NCBI GenBank assembly: GCA_037176705.1
Contig: CM073891.1
Span: 97,709,827-97,773,826 of the forward strand
Source: Molossus alvarezi
Taxonomy: Eukaryota > Chordata > Mammalia > Chiroptera > Molossidae
DNA length: 64,000 nt
Direction: 5' to 3'
The translations under genes were made by a program, and so were the position numbers. The notes under the pieces were generated by a model. It ran no database searches. It was not told the origin of the DNA and worked only from the letters and a program-made list of their open reading frames with translations. Of this stretch, positions 24,599 through 37,136 are shown piece by piece (within the stretch, counting starts at the first letter, position 1; every line of letters begins with the position of its first letter).

Positions 24599-24613
24599 TA
24601 GCTTTTGTGTCTT

Positions 24614-24867
24614 TTTTTTTTTTTTTTATCCTCACCAGAGAACGTTTTTCCATTTTTTGTTCAGGTAGAGTGGGAGGGAGAGAGAGGAACAGAGAGAGAG
24701 AGAGAAACATCGATGTGAAAGGAACACATCGAGTGGCTGCCACCCGCACAACCGACCAGGGCTGGGGACAAACTGCAACCGAGGTACATGCCCTTAGCGG
24801 GAACCGAACCCGGGTCTCTCAGGACCGCAGGCCGACGCTCTAACCACTGAACCAAACCGGCCAGGGC
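24614..24867 (-). mobile_element. Ves-like SINE, type A, antisense, recent
   Basis: A full-length copy with a perfect 15 bp TSD, TAGCTTTTGTGTCTT, at 24599-24613 and 24868-24882. Confidence 0.95.
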
Positions 24868-25418
24868 TAGCTTTTGTGTCTTATGTGAAGCCATGATTTC
24901 TCCAAAAGAAGAATTTTTTGATTTTGGTTTTGATTTTGTTTTGTTTTGATTTCTTGGTAGAACAGCTAGCTTCACCAACTGGCCATTGATAAGGAACCAC
25001 TTACAGCTAACAGGAATGCTTCTGTTAAGTTAGTAGTCTGGAGTAATGGCAAACCAGTGTTCCAGAGAAGAATCAAAATATACAAAGCAAACTTTAGCCA
25101 GAGTAGCCAGTATCTTAAATCATAAGTGATATATTTCAACTTCTTTTATTTTATTGTTCTTTTATTATAATGAATTTGTTTAATATTGTAGTAGAATGAT
25201 CTGGTATGGTAAGTATTGTTTCCCAAAGTCTTGTTTTTTTGTTTTTTTTTTCATTTTGCCATGTCTGTTAATATAGTGTTTTATCTTAAATTGCATTTAA
25301 AAACTAGTCTATTGTATGTGTGTTACTCTGTTATATGTGTATGTATCTTTATTCACATGTAGTCTGAAGAATCGAAAACGTTTTGGACTTTGGAATTGGG
25401 CTTTATACTTTTTCCTTT

Positions 25419-25478
25419 TTTTTAAAATTCTCCCCGAGGATATCTTTAGATAGAGGGAGAGGGAAGGAGGGAGGGAGG

Positions 25479-25527
<49 letters not shown>

Positions 25528-25708
25528 GGAGAAACATCAACTTGAGAGAGACATGTCAGCTGGTTGATGGAGTCCCACAGACCCTGACCAGGGAGGGCTG
25601 GGGACCAAACTCCAACTGAGGTATGTGCTCTTGACCGGGATCTAACCTGCGACTCTTTCATCTGCAGACCAACGTTCTAACTGCTGAGCCAAAAACCAGC
25701 CAGGGCCC
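25419..25708 (-). mobile_element. Ves-related SINE, type D, antisense, with (GA)n expansion
   Basis: The tRNA head and hairpin tail (TCCCCGAGGATAT in + orientation) are both present. The CT tract has grown into a long (GA)n run at about 25481-25530. The TSD is TATACTTTTTCCTTT (25404-25418) and TATACTTTTTTCTTT (25709-25723). Confidence 0.9.
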
Positions 25709-25939
25709 TATACTTTTTTCTTTACAGTTGTTGGGCATGTTATTTAACTTCTCTAAACCATGATTTTCTAATATTTTCAGTAATTTATGACCTTTGCATA
25801 GGTATATTTTAAGTAGTAAGTGAGTTAAACCTTTGTGGTGTCTTCATCCTCAATAAAAGTAATTTCTTTGCTTGGTAAGATCTTTTTTTAAAGTTATTTC
25901 CAGATTTGATAATGCCATATCTAAATAATTTTCTTTTTT

Positions 25940-26147
25940 TTGCATTTATCTTCAGATAGAGTGGGAGGAAGAGAGAGAAAGAGAAACATTGATGTGAGAG
26001 AGACACATCAAGTGGTTGCCCCCCACATGACCAAAACTGGAGTAGTGGACAAACTGCGACCGAGGTACATGCCCTTAGTGGGAACCGAACCTGGGACTCT
26101 CTGGTCCGTGGGCCGACGCTCTAACTGCTGAGCCAAACTGGCCAGGC
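25940..26147 (-). mobile_element. Ves-like SINE, type A, antisense, tail shortened
   Basis: The head and body are clear, but the element stops at GCATTTATCTTCAG (+ orientation) without the hairpin. A T-run lies directly beside it. No clear TSD. Confidence 0.9.
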
Positions 26148-26285
26148 TCTTTAGCTTTTCTAATGGTCTCCAAAGAAGAATAAGATGTATCAAAGGGAAT
26201 CGTGTAACTTTTAGACTAGTGAAGACAAAAGGAATTTATTGGGAAAAGAGGGAGGCAAATTAAAAAGTTCTCAAAACAATTTTTT

Positions 26286-26472
26286 CAAAATATGTTTTTA
26301 TTGATTATTTAGAGAGATAGAAACATCAGTGTGAGAGAAACATCGATTGGCTGCCTCCTACCTGTCCCCTACTGGAGATTAAGCCCACTACCTGGGCATG
26401 TGCCTGGAGCTGCAGTTGAACCGGGACCTCTCAGTCCATGGATGATGCTCAATCCACTGAGCCACACTGCAG
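26286..26472 (-). mobile_element. Ves-like SINE, type C, antisense
   Basis: A type C copy with a AAATAATCAATAAAAACATAT tail. The TSD is TCTCAAAACAATTTTT (from 26269) and TCTCAAAACAGTTTTT (from 26473). Confidence 0.92.
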
Positions 26473-26911
26473 TCTCAAAACAGTTTTTAAAAATGTTTGC
26501 TTAACTGCTTTGTGTGAACTAGTATAACTTCTCAGGGTGCCGTTATGTACTAAGAATGTGCTTTATTGAAAGTAGGACATTTATGAGCAGACTGTTTAAG
26601 TTTAAGGGACTTCGTAACACTAAAATGACTCAGAGGAAATGACAACCATGTAGCTAGGAAAGTCGCCCCCCCCCCTTTTCTATTCTAAGCATTTATTATA
26701 TACTGAGTATCTCTGATTCTATGCTATTAACTATCATTATACAGGAGAATATTAATTTTATCTATCTAGAGTAAGATCATAATTTCTAATATTTTATGTT
26801 TGGAGTGCTTAATATTTTAAATTTTGTAAGTAATATCTTCTGCAAGCCTGATTATAAATCCTTTGGACATATTTGGGCTTTCTTTTGTCCTTGTTAAAAC
26901 AAGCTAACGTC

Positions 26912-27144
26912 CCCTGGCTGGGTTTGTACCAAAAGGTTGTTTGTACCAAAAGGTTGCAGGTCTGATTCCCTGTCAGGGCACATACCTAGGTTGTGGGTTT
27001 GACCCCAGGTCGGGGCACATATGGAAGCCAACCAATTGATGGTTTTTATCTTACATCAGTGTTTTTCTCTCTCTCTCTCTCTCAAAAAAAAAAAGGCAAT
27101 AAAAACATATCCTCTGGTGAGGATTAAAACAAACAAACAAAAAA
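26912..27144 (+). mobile_element. Ves-related SINE, type D, sense, with duplicated A-box region
   Basis: A sense copy whose head carries two copies of TTTGTACCAAAAGGTTG (about 26924-26957). It has a B/C-like body and ends with AATAAAAACATATCCTCTGGTGAGGATT, that is, a C tail plus the hairpin. The TSD is ACAAGCTAACGTC (26899-26911) and ACAAGCTAATGTC (27145-27157). Confidence 0.9.
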
Positions 27145-27457
27145 ACAAGCTAATGTCAGTGTACAAAGTACTGCTTATGGAAGCATGGTTATGTCTAGTG
27201 AGCTGTGAAGAGTAGACATTTCTGGGGTAACAAAAGATGTGAAAAGGCTTAAATTGGTAATAACAATATGTTACAGAGTTTTCCCAAGGTTGAGAAAAGA
27301 GTTATTTTGTAGCTTTTCTTCTGGTAATTATAGTGTTTGATGCAAAAAATCCAGACAAGAGATAAGTACAAAGAAGAAACCCCCAAATCAAAAATTACCC
27401 TAATCTTGTCAAACAAAAAAATTACTCTAAACTGTTTGGCATCAGTGTTGTATTTTT

Positions 27458-27692
27458 TTTTGTATCCTCACCCAAGGACATTTTTTCATTTTTTGTTCAG
27501 ATAGAGCAGGAGGGAGAGAGAGAAATAGAAACACTGACGTGAAAGGGACACATCGAGTTGGCTGCCACCCGCACTACCCAACCAGGGCCAGGGACAAACT
27601 GCAACCGAGGTACATGCCCTTAGCGGGAACTGAACCCGGGTCTCTCTGGACCACAGGCTGATGCTCCAACCGCTGAGCCAAACTGGCCAGGG
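27458..27692 (-). mobile_element. Ves-like SINE, type A, antisense, recent
   Basis: A full-length copy with a perfect 15 bp TSD, CAGTGTTGTATTTTT, at 27443-27457 and 27693-27707. Confidence 0.95.
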
Positions 27693-27805
27693 CAGTGTTG
27701 TATTTTTGCAATCTGTTTATCTGTGTGTGTATTTACAAAATTATTTTATAAAAATTATATAATGTTTGAGAGTTTTTTCACTTTGAAAATTACTGTATTT
27801 TCTTA

Positions 27806-27862
27806 GGACAGTTGTGTTTGATAAAAGAAAAAGAGGACAGTTGGTTTGATAAAAGAAAAAGA
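27806..27862 (+). repeat. 28-29 bp tandem duplication
   Basis: Two adjacent units beginning GGACAGTTG and ending GATAAAAGAAAAAGA differ by one inserted T and little else. Confidence 0.9.
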
Positions 27863-28314
27863 GCATGAAGATCTTGATGGGTAGAGTATTTGTAAGCTTT
27901 TCAGTTAGTAAGAGTGGGGCTAGGATTGGTTGAAAAAGCAATTAGAGACTTGAATTTTACCTGCAGTGTTCAGAATGACTTAAGATCAGTGATGGGATCT
28001 TTCATCTGATTAGAGCTGTTTCTATGATCAATCCTTTTGCATTTACAGAAGAATTTTCCCCAGTGGGATTGTGATTTCTCTTTCGGAGTAGTCACAGAAG
28101 GTTTAAGGAAAAAGAGGAGATACAGACTTTTATAAGATAAACATAAGGTGTAATCAGCCAGATGTACATAGTTTCAGTAAACATATTGGTTCTAATAATG
28201 GTGAAATTCTAGTATGCCTGAATATGGAATGAACTTCAGGACCTATTCAATTCTTAAACACCATTTTTTCAGATAAGGAACTTACTTGACTTAACTAAAG
28301 TATTTATTACTTTT

Positions 28315-28520
28315 TTTTTTTTAATCTTCACCCGAGGATACTTTTTCCATTGATTTCTAGATAGAGTGGAAGAGAGGAAGGGAGAGAGAGAGAGAAAAGT
28401 CAATGTGAGAGACACATCGATTGGTTGCCCCCTGCATAACCCTGACCTGGGTGGGGGATCAAACCCTTAGCCCTTCAGTCAGTAGGCCAACACTCTAACC
28501 ACTGAGCCAAACCTGCCAGA
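28315..28520 (-). mobile_element. Ves-related SINE, type D, antisense
   Basis: A hairpin tail (TCTTCACCCGAGGATA in + orientation) is joined to a body with GATTGGTTGCCCCCTGCA. The TSD is ATTTATTACTTTT at 28302-28314 and 28527-28539. Confidence 0.9.
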
Positions 28521-28568
28521 GATGAAATTTATTACTTTTCTAAATTTTTATATTTTTGCTTTGTATTT

Positions 28569-28783
28569 AAAAAAAATAGTTTTATTGATTCTTAGGGACA
28601 GAAAGGGAGAGGGGAGAGAGAGAGAAACATTGATCTGAGAGCAAAACATCAATCAGCTGCCTCCTGCACACCCCCTACTGGGGATTGAGCTCTCAACCTG
28701 GGCATGTGCCCTGACTGGGAATTGAACCAGGACCTCTCAGTCCATGGGACGATGCTCAATCCACTGAACCACACCAGCTGGGC
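28569..28783 (-). mobile_element. Ves-like SINE, type C, antisense
   Basis: A full-length type C copy with the TSD TGCTTTGTATTT at 28557-28568 and 28784-28795. Confidence 0.93.
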
Positions 28784-28964
28784 TGCTTTGTATTTTTCGT
28801 GTTTGCAATTTGCTTATCTCCCGTAGTTTTCTACTCATTTCTATATAGTCCCATCTTTTACGTTTTTTTCTCTCCAGTAGCCATTATGTAGAATTAGTGT
28901 ATATTTTAAAATTATTCTTTTTTGAATAATTTTATCTCCTCTGTTTAAAGTTTTGTAAAAAAGT

Positions 28965-29152
28965 TTTTAACATTTTTTTTGTTATTTTTTACACTATTAT
29001 AGATGTCCCATTATTCCCCCACTTTGCCCTTCTCTACTCCCAGCTTACCTCTGACCATCACTACACTGTTGTCTATGTCTATGGATTATGTATATATGTT
29101 CTTTGACTAATCCTTTCATCTTCTTTCATCCAGTCCCCCCTCCCAGGAGTAT
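28965..29152 (-). mobile_element. L1 3' end fragment, antisense
   Basis: Follows the same order as the 3' UTR of the young L1 at 37140-37330: a T-run, TGTTATTTTTTACACTATTA, a C-rich tract, then TGTCTATGTCTATGGATTAT and ATGTTCTTTGACTAATCC. It is 5'-truncated and diverged. Confidence 0.75.
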
Positions 29153-30289
29153 TTAACTTTTATATGCATTTCTCAAAACTGAGTAACATTTAATTACTAT
29201 GTTTTATTTTTATATAATTATAAATTGTAATTAATATTTTTACTATAACCTTACCTTTACTATTATTAGGAACCCCACAACATTTTACCTTAAATAAGGA
29301 TTTCCAGCTCTTGTAATGGGAAAAGAGTATTGGTTAAAATAGGCTGAATGGGGCAAGAACTGTCAGTAAAGCCCATGGAGAGTAAATTATATTATAGAAA
29401 CTCACTAAAATAAGTTGTGAATCTATTTGTTCCTCTTACTTTAACAAAATATAAATGCTAATTTATGAGTACTAATTTTAAAAGGAGAGAAGAATATTAT
29501 AACTCTTTTTATAAGAATTTTGAAAAGTCCCAAAGGCAAAGACAAAGAGAAACTAGAGTGTACGGATGGAAGTTCCCATTAAAGTCATGAAAAGACTTGA
29601 AAGTGGATGGGTGTGGTTCCAATTGAGCTTCATGATTACCCAGAAAAGAGATTAGGGCTATTTCTGTGTATTACATAGTCTCTGGCGAGTATACAAATCA
29701 TGGCGAACAGACAGTTTTATAAGTTCTTTGGGAAAGTATTTACTTTCAGTGACTAAGGAAAAGGGCAAATCTTTATTCAGATTGAAATCAGAGTCAAATG
29801 AAAGAATTTATTGTAAAGGTAACTTTATAAGTTATAATTTATTTGGGCTCCTATAAAGGAAAACCCTAGTTTAAAAAGTAAGGAATTATTATATCACGTA
29901 ATAAGTCCACAGGTAGTTTTCGTGGTTGGTTAGTTCAGTGATCCAGTTTCTTTATCTTTGTCTGCTCTGTCATCGTTATAGAATTGACCTCATTCTCATA
30001 CTTCTACAGATTGACTAGCAATTGTGTATATTGCATACAGATATGAAAATTTTGAGAAGAATAAAAGTAGATTTTTTTCTTCTGTACATCTGTTTAACAT
30101 CTCCTAGAAGTCCCCCCAGAAAATCCTCATGTTTCATTAGCCAGTATGATGTTCCATATCTTTCTTAATCTTTGTTGAGGGGCATGGGATTAGGGATTGA
30201 TAATTATTTGGGGTAGAATGGATGTGTGGGGAGTTCAATCTCCATGACCATTATAGTAACTGGTGAACAACTCCTCTTAAGTACATTAA

Positions 30290-30490
30290 GAATGTATTGA
30301 TGTGTAATCTTGATTAATAGATGTGTGCTTTTGGTTAAGTTTCTTAATTTCTTTATACATTTCCCCATATGTAAAGTGGAGATAATAATGTCTTGTTCAT
30401 CAGGTTGTTTTTAGATTTAAATTAGATGCGTAAGATAGCATGGATTCTAACATTTAGTAAATATGCAATAAATATATTAATAACTGTTAC
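30290..30490 (+). repeat. MIR element, sense
   Basis: TTGGTTAAGTTTCTTAATTTC, CCCATATGTAAAGTGGAGAT and AATAATGTCTTGTTCATCAG are in MIR order, ending near AATATGCAATAAATA. Confidence 0.7.
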
Positions 30491-30841
30491 TATTATCTTT
30501 ATATAGTTTTATACTCAAAGAAAACTATAAGAATTGAATTTTCACTTTAAAGGATTAGTCCCCCACCCCCAACATATAAGGACCTAAACCAAAGTTGTTG
30601 GAGCTTCCACTTTCTTCTCTACTCCCCTTGATTATAGTGATAAAATGGGGAAAGCATAGTAAGTTTAATATGAACTGCCATTAAAAAAATTTCTTTACAT
30701 GGTTGTGTCAGCTAATACTTTAATTTTTATATTAGAGGTAGCATAGAGACTGAAGTGACACATTTTATGAAAATGTACTATGGAAATAATGACATATTAG
30801 TAATTTCCCTTTATGTAGGCTTCTACAGTTTGTCTTTTTTT

Positions 30842-31071
30842 TTAAAGAATTTATTTATTTTTAATATGTTTTCATTGATTTTTTTTAGAGAGAGAGGAAG
30901 GGAGACAGAGAGAAAAACATTGATGTGAGAGAGAAAATCCATCGGCCACCTCCTGCACATCCCCTATGGGGGATTGAGCCCACAACCCGGGCATGTGCCC
31001 TGTCCGGAATTGAACCAGGACCTCTCAGTTCGTGGGACAATGCTCAATCTACTCAGCCACACCAGCCGGGC
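30842..31071 (-). mobile_element. Ves-like SINE, type C, antisense, next to exon d
   Basis: A type C copy ending 77 bp before the exon d acceptor. The flanks TTTGTCTTTTTTT (left) and TTTTGTCTTTTTT (right) look like the TSD. Its T-rich end lies away from the exon. Confidence 0.92.
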
Positions 31072-31114
31072 GATTTTGTCTTTTTTGCTATAATAAAAAG
31101 TGTAAGCTGGTTAA

Positions 31115-31240
<126 letters not shown>

Positions 31241-31968
31241 TAGGTTGTGGATGCTTTTGTTGTAATGTCTCAGTTTCATTTTTCCCAAGGTAGCTCAAAT
31301 TTCACAGTGCTCTGTTAATGAGAAACTGGTTTTAAAACAAGACGTAGGTTCCTTAGCTAGATGGCAGACTTAGTTTATTATATTAAATTTTCCTTTTAAA
31401 CCTTTTTGGGTGGTTTTTATATAGAATACCATCATAAACTACTTTTATAGAGAAACTAAAATTATTGGCCATTGTGTTGATGCCAAACGTATTTCTGAAA
31501 AACCTTAAGTTCTGTAAAATTGCTCAGTAAAGCTAATAGAGCTTATGAGAAAAGTAGAAATTGGGCATACCATTCTAGATCTATGGAACTTTATATCCAG
31601 ATACTAATAAAAACGAGAGTAGTAATCCTAATAAAAATAAATAATATTAGTATAATTAAGTTTTTATAGGCACTTATATTGAGCATCAAAATGAGTTTGG
31701 AGCCTTAAATCCTGGGGCTCATGCTTACTTCTTAGAACTGTAGAACCTAGAGGGCATTTGCTTCTAATAAAGACTGTTTTAATCAAAACTTAAAGTCTGG
31801 TGTAGTCTTCTTCATTAACCTATTTTTTCAGATGAGGAGAGTTTTTGTCACTTCATCTGCACTCACTACTTTACCAGATGGCTAACATAGTAGAAGTGTT
31901 AATGTAACTACTTACATGAAAGCAAGGCAGTTCTATAGATACTCAGCTTTTTCCTATGGTCATTATAT

Positions 31969-32156
31969 GTATATCTATATATATATCTCTCTCCTCACCC
32001 GAAGTAGAGTGGAAGGGAGGAAGAGAGAGAGAGAAACATTGATGTGAGAGAGACATTGGTTGCCTCCTGCACAACCTTGACCAAGCTGGGGATCAAACCT
32101 GCAACCTTTTGGTCCTCAGGCCAACGAGCTCACTACTGAGCCAAACCGGCCAGGAC
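31969..32156 (-). mobile_element. Ves-related SINE, type D, antisense, internally deleted
   Basis: CTCACCCGAAGTAGAGTGG shows that the segment between hairpin and CT tract is lost. The TSD is TGGTCATTATAT (31957-31968) and TGGTCATCATAT (32157-32168). A TA-rich run adjoins it. Confidence 0.9.
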
Positions 32157-32624
32157 TGGTCATCATATATTGATTGGTGGGTGAGGCCTTCACTAATTGT
32201 GAGAAAGCTTTCTTCTGTTAGTGTTAAACATGAATATACTGTGAGCTTCCATAATTTCTGCATTTATAGGAGTATCATTCTCCTATTTTATCAGTCATAT
32301 GTGAGGTAATTTTCTTCAAAGAAACATGTTGTAGCAAATAGAGTATAACTATGTATTTGAAAACTAATGGATTAAATATATAAAATACAAGCATACCAAC
32401 AATAAATTTATTTTAATGTTTTCTTAATCTGTTTTTGCAAGTGTCATTACAGACTGGGGGAATAAGGAAGAAAAGGACAAAACTTCAATGATAATGAGCT
32501 GAAAACTCTAAAACTAACTGTTAGAAAGGAGAAAGAATTTGCAGAGAACCTTTGAATGATTAGCTCTTGAGTACCATAATAATGAAAACTTTAGTTTTGC
32601 ATCTTATTTTTTATATATACAAAC

Positions 32625-32800
32625 TAACATTTTAGTCTTTTTCATAGTACCCCTGTGAAATTAGTAAAAAGTCGTATGTTTTCTATTTTACAGAAGAGGA
32701 AGCTAATACATGGAAAGTTGTTAGCCAAAGTAATATATTTCAATTAATGTGAGAGTTATAAAGAAAACCTTAGGTTTTCTGGTTTATATCAAGTAAGACA
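32625..32800 (-). repeat. MIR-like remnant (possible)
   Basis: CCCCTGTGAAATTAGTAAA, then TTCTATTTTACAGAAGAGGA and AGCTAATACATGGAAAGTTG, recall the reverse MIR core. It is heavily diverged. Confidence 0.5.
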
Positions 32801-33444
32801 TTAGAATCCTGTAACCTGATGAACCTTTGAAATGAAGTTCTGTCTTCATTTATATAAAATTTGGTATAAAGTAAGATAAGATATGTTTAGCAATAGTTTT
32901 CTCCTACAGAAGTTTAAAAATTTCACTGATTATATTTAAACCTGCCTATTAAGCTCAGTGATGGAAATAACAATCAAAGTAAGCAACTCTTATGTTTTCT
33001 CAGTCAGTACTCATATAAAATAGGTTGTCTATTATGTGGGAACTGTTTTCTGAAGTACTGACACAAAGTTAACACAATAAAAATAATTATCATTAGTATA
33101 AAACTTGATAACATCTTAGTTTTCAGTAGCCGGTTTTGTAAACTTTAAAACTGTCCATTCTACTTATAAGCTATGCCTGAATTATAGACCTAATATCTAA
33201 TTCTGTAATTGTTTCCCACTTCACTTTGTCACTGCAATAGTTTAGATTTTTCTTGTCTTAGGTTTTTGCGGAATATCCCATGTCTTTGATGATTTATGGC
33301 ATTGGACATAAATACATTGAAAATAGCTTCCAATTGCATTAGTAGCCTGAAAGCAATTGGAAAAAAGAGCAAGGTAATAATTATAAACATAGCTATGAGT
33401 CATCTTATTTCTTTTGAGTTCTTTATTTAGAATTGAAAGAATAA

Positions 33445-33645
<201 letters not shown>

Positions 33646-34714
33646 TAAAAAAAATTTATACGTTTTAAAATATCAGGTAAACATGAATGTACTTCTTCCC
33701 ATTAATTACAAAGTTTAAATGTTATTACCCATAATCAAGTAGCAAAGAAAACAGGCATTAGCCACGGGTATAATCTAAACTAGGCAGTGACCTGTGAGAG
33801 AGAAGAGGCTGCTGCACAAATGAAATTAGATAACTTAAAAGAAATGTAATGTGTAGCTGTGTGTGTGTCTAGTTTTGTTTATATTTGATTTTCATAGTAA
33901 ACTGACATATTTCTGGATTTTCAGTGCATTTATATTTTAACACCATACTACGGGAATTATAGCAATGAAGGAAGCAATATATACATACATATGTGCACAT
34001 AATATGTAGATGTATATAGATATACACACCCACTACACATATCTTAGAAGGAGAGACTATCAAATTAGGTAACTTAAGTATTGGTTGATCTTTTAATTGC
34101 TAAACACTATGAATAATTCTATGAATAATTATTTAAGTTTTTCTTTTTTGCTGCCTTTTACATTTTCTATAATTTGGTATTGAAATTTTTTCTTAGGTTC
34201 CTAAGGCTAGGACAGCTTAAATACCATTATATTTAAAGGTTAAAGCTAAAATTATAATAGGTTTCAAATTACCATCTCGAAAAGCAAATAATATCAAGAA
34301 TTTACTTCATTATAATTTTACTTCATTATCTAATTTTAGAAAATGTTACTAGAGTGCCAATATTCATCCACTCATAGTGCTTTAGGAATAAATAAGTTGA
34401 CTCATAAAATAAGAATAAAAATTATTCAGTGTAGATAATATAGACTAATTAATATATTTTCTCAAATATTTTGTAAATAACAAGAAGAGAAATTATAATA
34501 TTAAAATTAACTGCTAAATTTATATAATAACCTGTGAACTTGTTATTAGGGTCTCTTTGGAAAAGGTTCATTTCAAAGCATAGGGATTTGCTTTTCTGAT
34601 CTTGGCTCCTCCTCTCTTTCCTCCCACAGAAACAGCTTTGACTCAGCTGTAGAGTCTTAGACATCTTATTTTTCTACGTAAGGGTCCAATAAATATGCAT
34701 ATGCTTCTTTCTTT

Positions 34715-34944
34715 TTTTTTTTTTTTCCTCACCCAAGGACATTTCTGCATTTATCTTCAGATAGATCAGGAGGGAGAGAGGGAGGAAGAGAGTGAGAAAC
34801 ATCGATGTGAGAGAGACACATCGAGTGGCTGCCACCCACAGGGGACAAACTGCAACCAAGGTATGTGCCCTTAGCAGGAATCGAACATGGGACTCTCTGG
34901 TCCGTGTGCCAATGCTCCAACCGCTGAGCCAAACCGGCCAGGGC
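34715..34944 (-). mobile_element. Ves-like SINE, type A, antisense, small deletion
   Basis: A type A copy lacking about 18 bp between GCCACCCACA and GGGGACAAAC. The TSD-like flanks are CATATGCTTCTTTCTTT (34698-34714) and CATACACTTATTTCTTT (34945-34961). Confidence 0.92.
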
Positions 34945-35193
34945 CATACACTTATTTCTTTAGGAGAAATGTAAGGAAAGATGTCCTAGGAGAAGTCATA
35001 AAAAGAATTTTGAACTTTCACAAGACTCTGCAATTGTGTTTTAGGTTAAGTTTAAACAGGTGTCTAGTTCTGAGAGGGTAATCCAGGAATCTGCTACGAT
35101 CAAGAGAAAACAAAAGTAGTAAAGAAAAAAACCCAACAACAACAAAAAACACCATTGAAAAGTAACTTTTATATCTTGGCATTCCCAATCTTT

Positions 35194-35428
35194 GTTGTTG
35201 TTGTTATTAATCCTGAGGATATTTTTTTCAAGGATTTTTAGAGAGAGTGAAAGAGAGGGAGAGAGGGAGACAGTGAGGGAAACATTGATTGGTTTACCTC
35301 CTGCATGTGCCCCAAATGGGGCTGGGGTTGATCCTGCAACCAAGGTACATGCCCTTGACCGGGAATGAAACCCAAGACCCTTCGGTGCGAGGGCTGATGC
35401 TCTAGCCACTGAGCCACGCTGGCCAGGG
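35194..35428 (-). mobile_element. Ves-related SINE, type D, antisense
   Basis: A hairpin remnant (AATCCTGAGGATAT) with a B/C-like body. The TSD is TGGCATTCCCAATCTTT (35177-35193) and TGGCATTCCCAGTCTTT (35429-35445), with one mismatch. Confidence 0.93.
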
Positions 35429-35626
35429 TGGCATTCCCAGTCTTTTATTTCAGCTAACCATCTATATTCCTGTCACCGTTCTCTATCCTTTTGGTATTTC
35501 AGTGTTTTCTTAAATGAGGCTTTATGAATGGATTCTCAAGGGGCCCAGGATACTCTTGAAATGATGTGCAACATTTTTGTGTATGCCTTTGTGGAGTATA
35601 CTGATGGGGGGGCATTGCCATATTTT

Positions 35627-35871
35627 AATTTATTTTTATTTATTTATTTACCTATCTATCCTCACCTGAGGACATTTTTCCATTTTTGTTCAGATGGGGG
35701 GGGGGGGAACATTGACGTGAAAAGGACAAATTGAGTGGCTGCCTCCCGCACGACCCCATTGAGGGCCGGGGACGAATTGCAAATGAGGTATGTGCCCTTG
35801 ACTGGAGTCGAACCCACGACTCATTGTTCTGTGGGCTGATGCTCTAACCGCTGAGCCAAACTGGCCAGGGC
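35627..35871 (-). mobile_element. Ves-like SINE, type A, antisense, recent
   Basis: A type A copy with a (TTTA)n-type tail and a G-run in place of part of its CT tract (35696-35707). It has a perfect 14 bp TSD, CATTGCCATATTTT, at 35613-35626 and 35872-35885. Confidence 0.94.
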
Positions 35872-36099
35872 CATTGCCATATTTTTAAAGAGGTAAATAC
35901 GTCTATGAACTTTTGAAATTTTGTGGTAAATATTGCTGACCTGGGTATTCCAATAAAATTTCTTACTCAGCATAAGTATTCAGTGTTGAAATAATAGTGT
36001 TACAAAGTAAAACTGTTTCTTACCTCTCTCCTCTACTCTTGGCCTCCCCTCCGCCACAATTATTTGTTGTTAAATCTGAGGTATATAAAGAAGAGAGTA

Positions 36100-36691
36100 A
36101 CAGGTGATTAAGTTAGAGAGGTAATGAGGGGACCAGATTGTATTGTGTCTGAGAGGCCCTTGTAAGAATTTTAGTCTTTATTCAGAGTGAAATGGGAAGA
36201 TGTTGGCGATTTTGAGAAATGCTATGAACTGACTTTGCATTTTAATAAGGCAAGTTGGGTGAAGGGCAGAAGCAGAGAGACCTTTTAGGAAGCAGTAGCT
36301 CACCAGAGACATGGTGATAGCATTGGCTCATGCTAGAGTGGTAATAATAATGTTGATAGTTGGTCAAGTTCTGGGTGTATTTTAAAGATATCATATAGAG
36401 CTGATAGGATTTGCTGATGGGTTGGATGTGAGGTGTGAGAGAAAGGAGTGAAGGATGAATCAAGGTTGTGACCTGAATGATTAGAAAAATAGTAGCCATT
36501 CCCTAAGATGGTAAAACAAGAGGATCAAATATGGTGGGTTGTTCAGCAACTCCATTTTAGATAGGTTAAGTATGGGATGCCAGTTAGACATTCAAGAAGG
36601 TGTGTCAAGTTAGCAATTAGATATATTAGTTTGTATTGCATCTGAGAGGCCCTTGTAAGAATTTTAGTCTTTATTCAGAATGAAATGGGAA
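36100..36691 (+). repeat. Ancient interspersed repeat with a repeated 62 bp block
   Basis: The order GACCAGATTG, CCCTTGTAAGAATTTTAGTC, TTATTCAGAGTGAAATGGGA, GCTGATAGGATTTGCTGATG and GATGCCAGTTAGACATTCAA recalls a widespread ancient mammalian repeat that I cannot name. The block at 36136-36197 recurs almost exactly at 36630-36691. Confidence 0.5.
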
Positions 36692-36950
36692 CAGGTCCAT
36701 GCAGAATAATTACTTCCCTCTGTATTTACATAGCACTTCGTTCATACTGTCATTCTTACTACTGTTTTAGAATTGTTTGTATAGGTGTTATGTATCCCAT
36801 TCTTCTCTCTTCATTTCCCCCCTCTTCATTCTCCAGCCCTAGTGATCTTATCCTCATGACGGGGAAGGGCAAGGCTCTTGCCTTATTTATTTTCTTGACT
36901 ACAGAGCTTAGTATGTAGATATGCATTAAATATTTGCTGAATTGAATAAA
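36690..36950 (+). repeat. L2 3' end
   Basis: GGGGAAGGGCAAGGCTCTTG, then CAGAGCTTAGTATGTAG and ATTAAATATTTGCTGAATTG, follow the L2 3' end order. Confidence 0.55.
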
Positions 36951-37136
36951 ATTTTTAAATCCATTATCCTTCAAGTGGAAAGAAAACTATTTATTTGGAA
37001 ATTGTACCTGATATTGCTGTGAACCTTGATGTTCATGATGTCATTTCTTGTAATATGCTGATATTTTTCTGAGGTGAATTTATATAGTTGGTTATATTCT
37101 AATATATTCACACTTTGTGATGTTTCTGCTTGTTTT

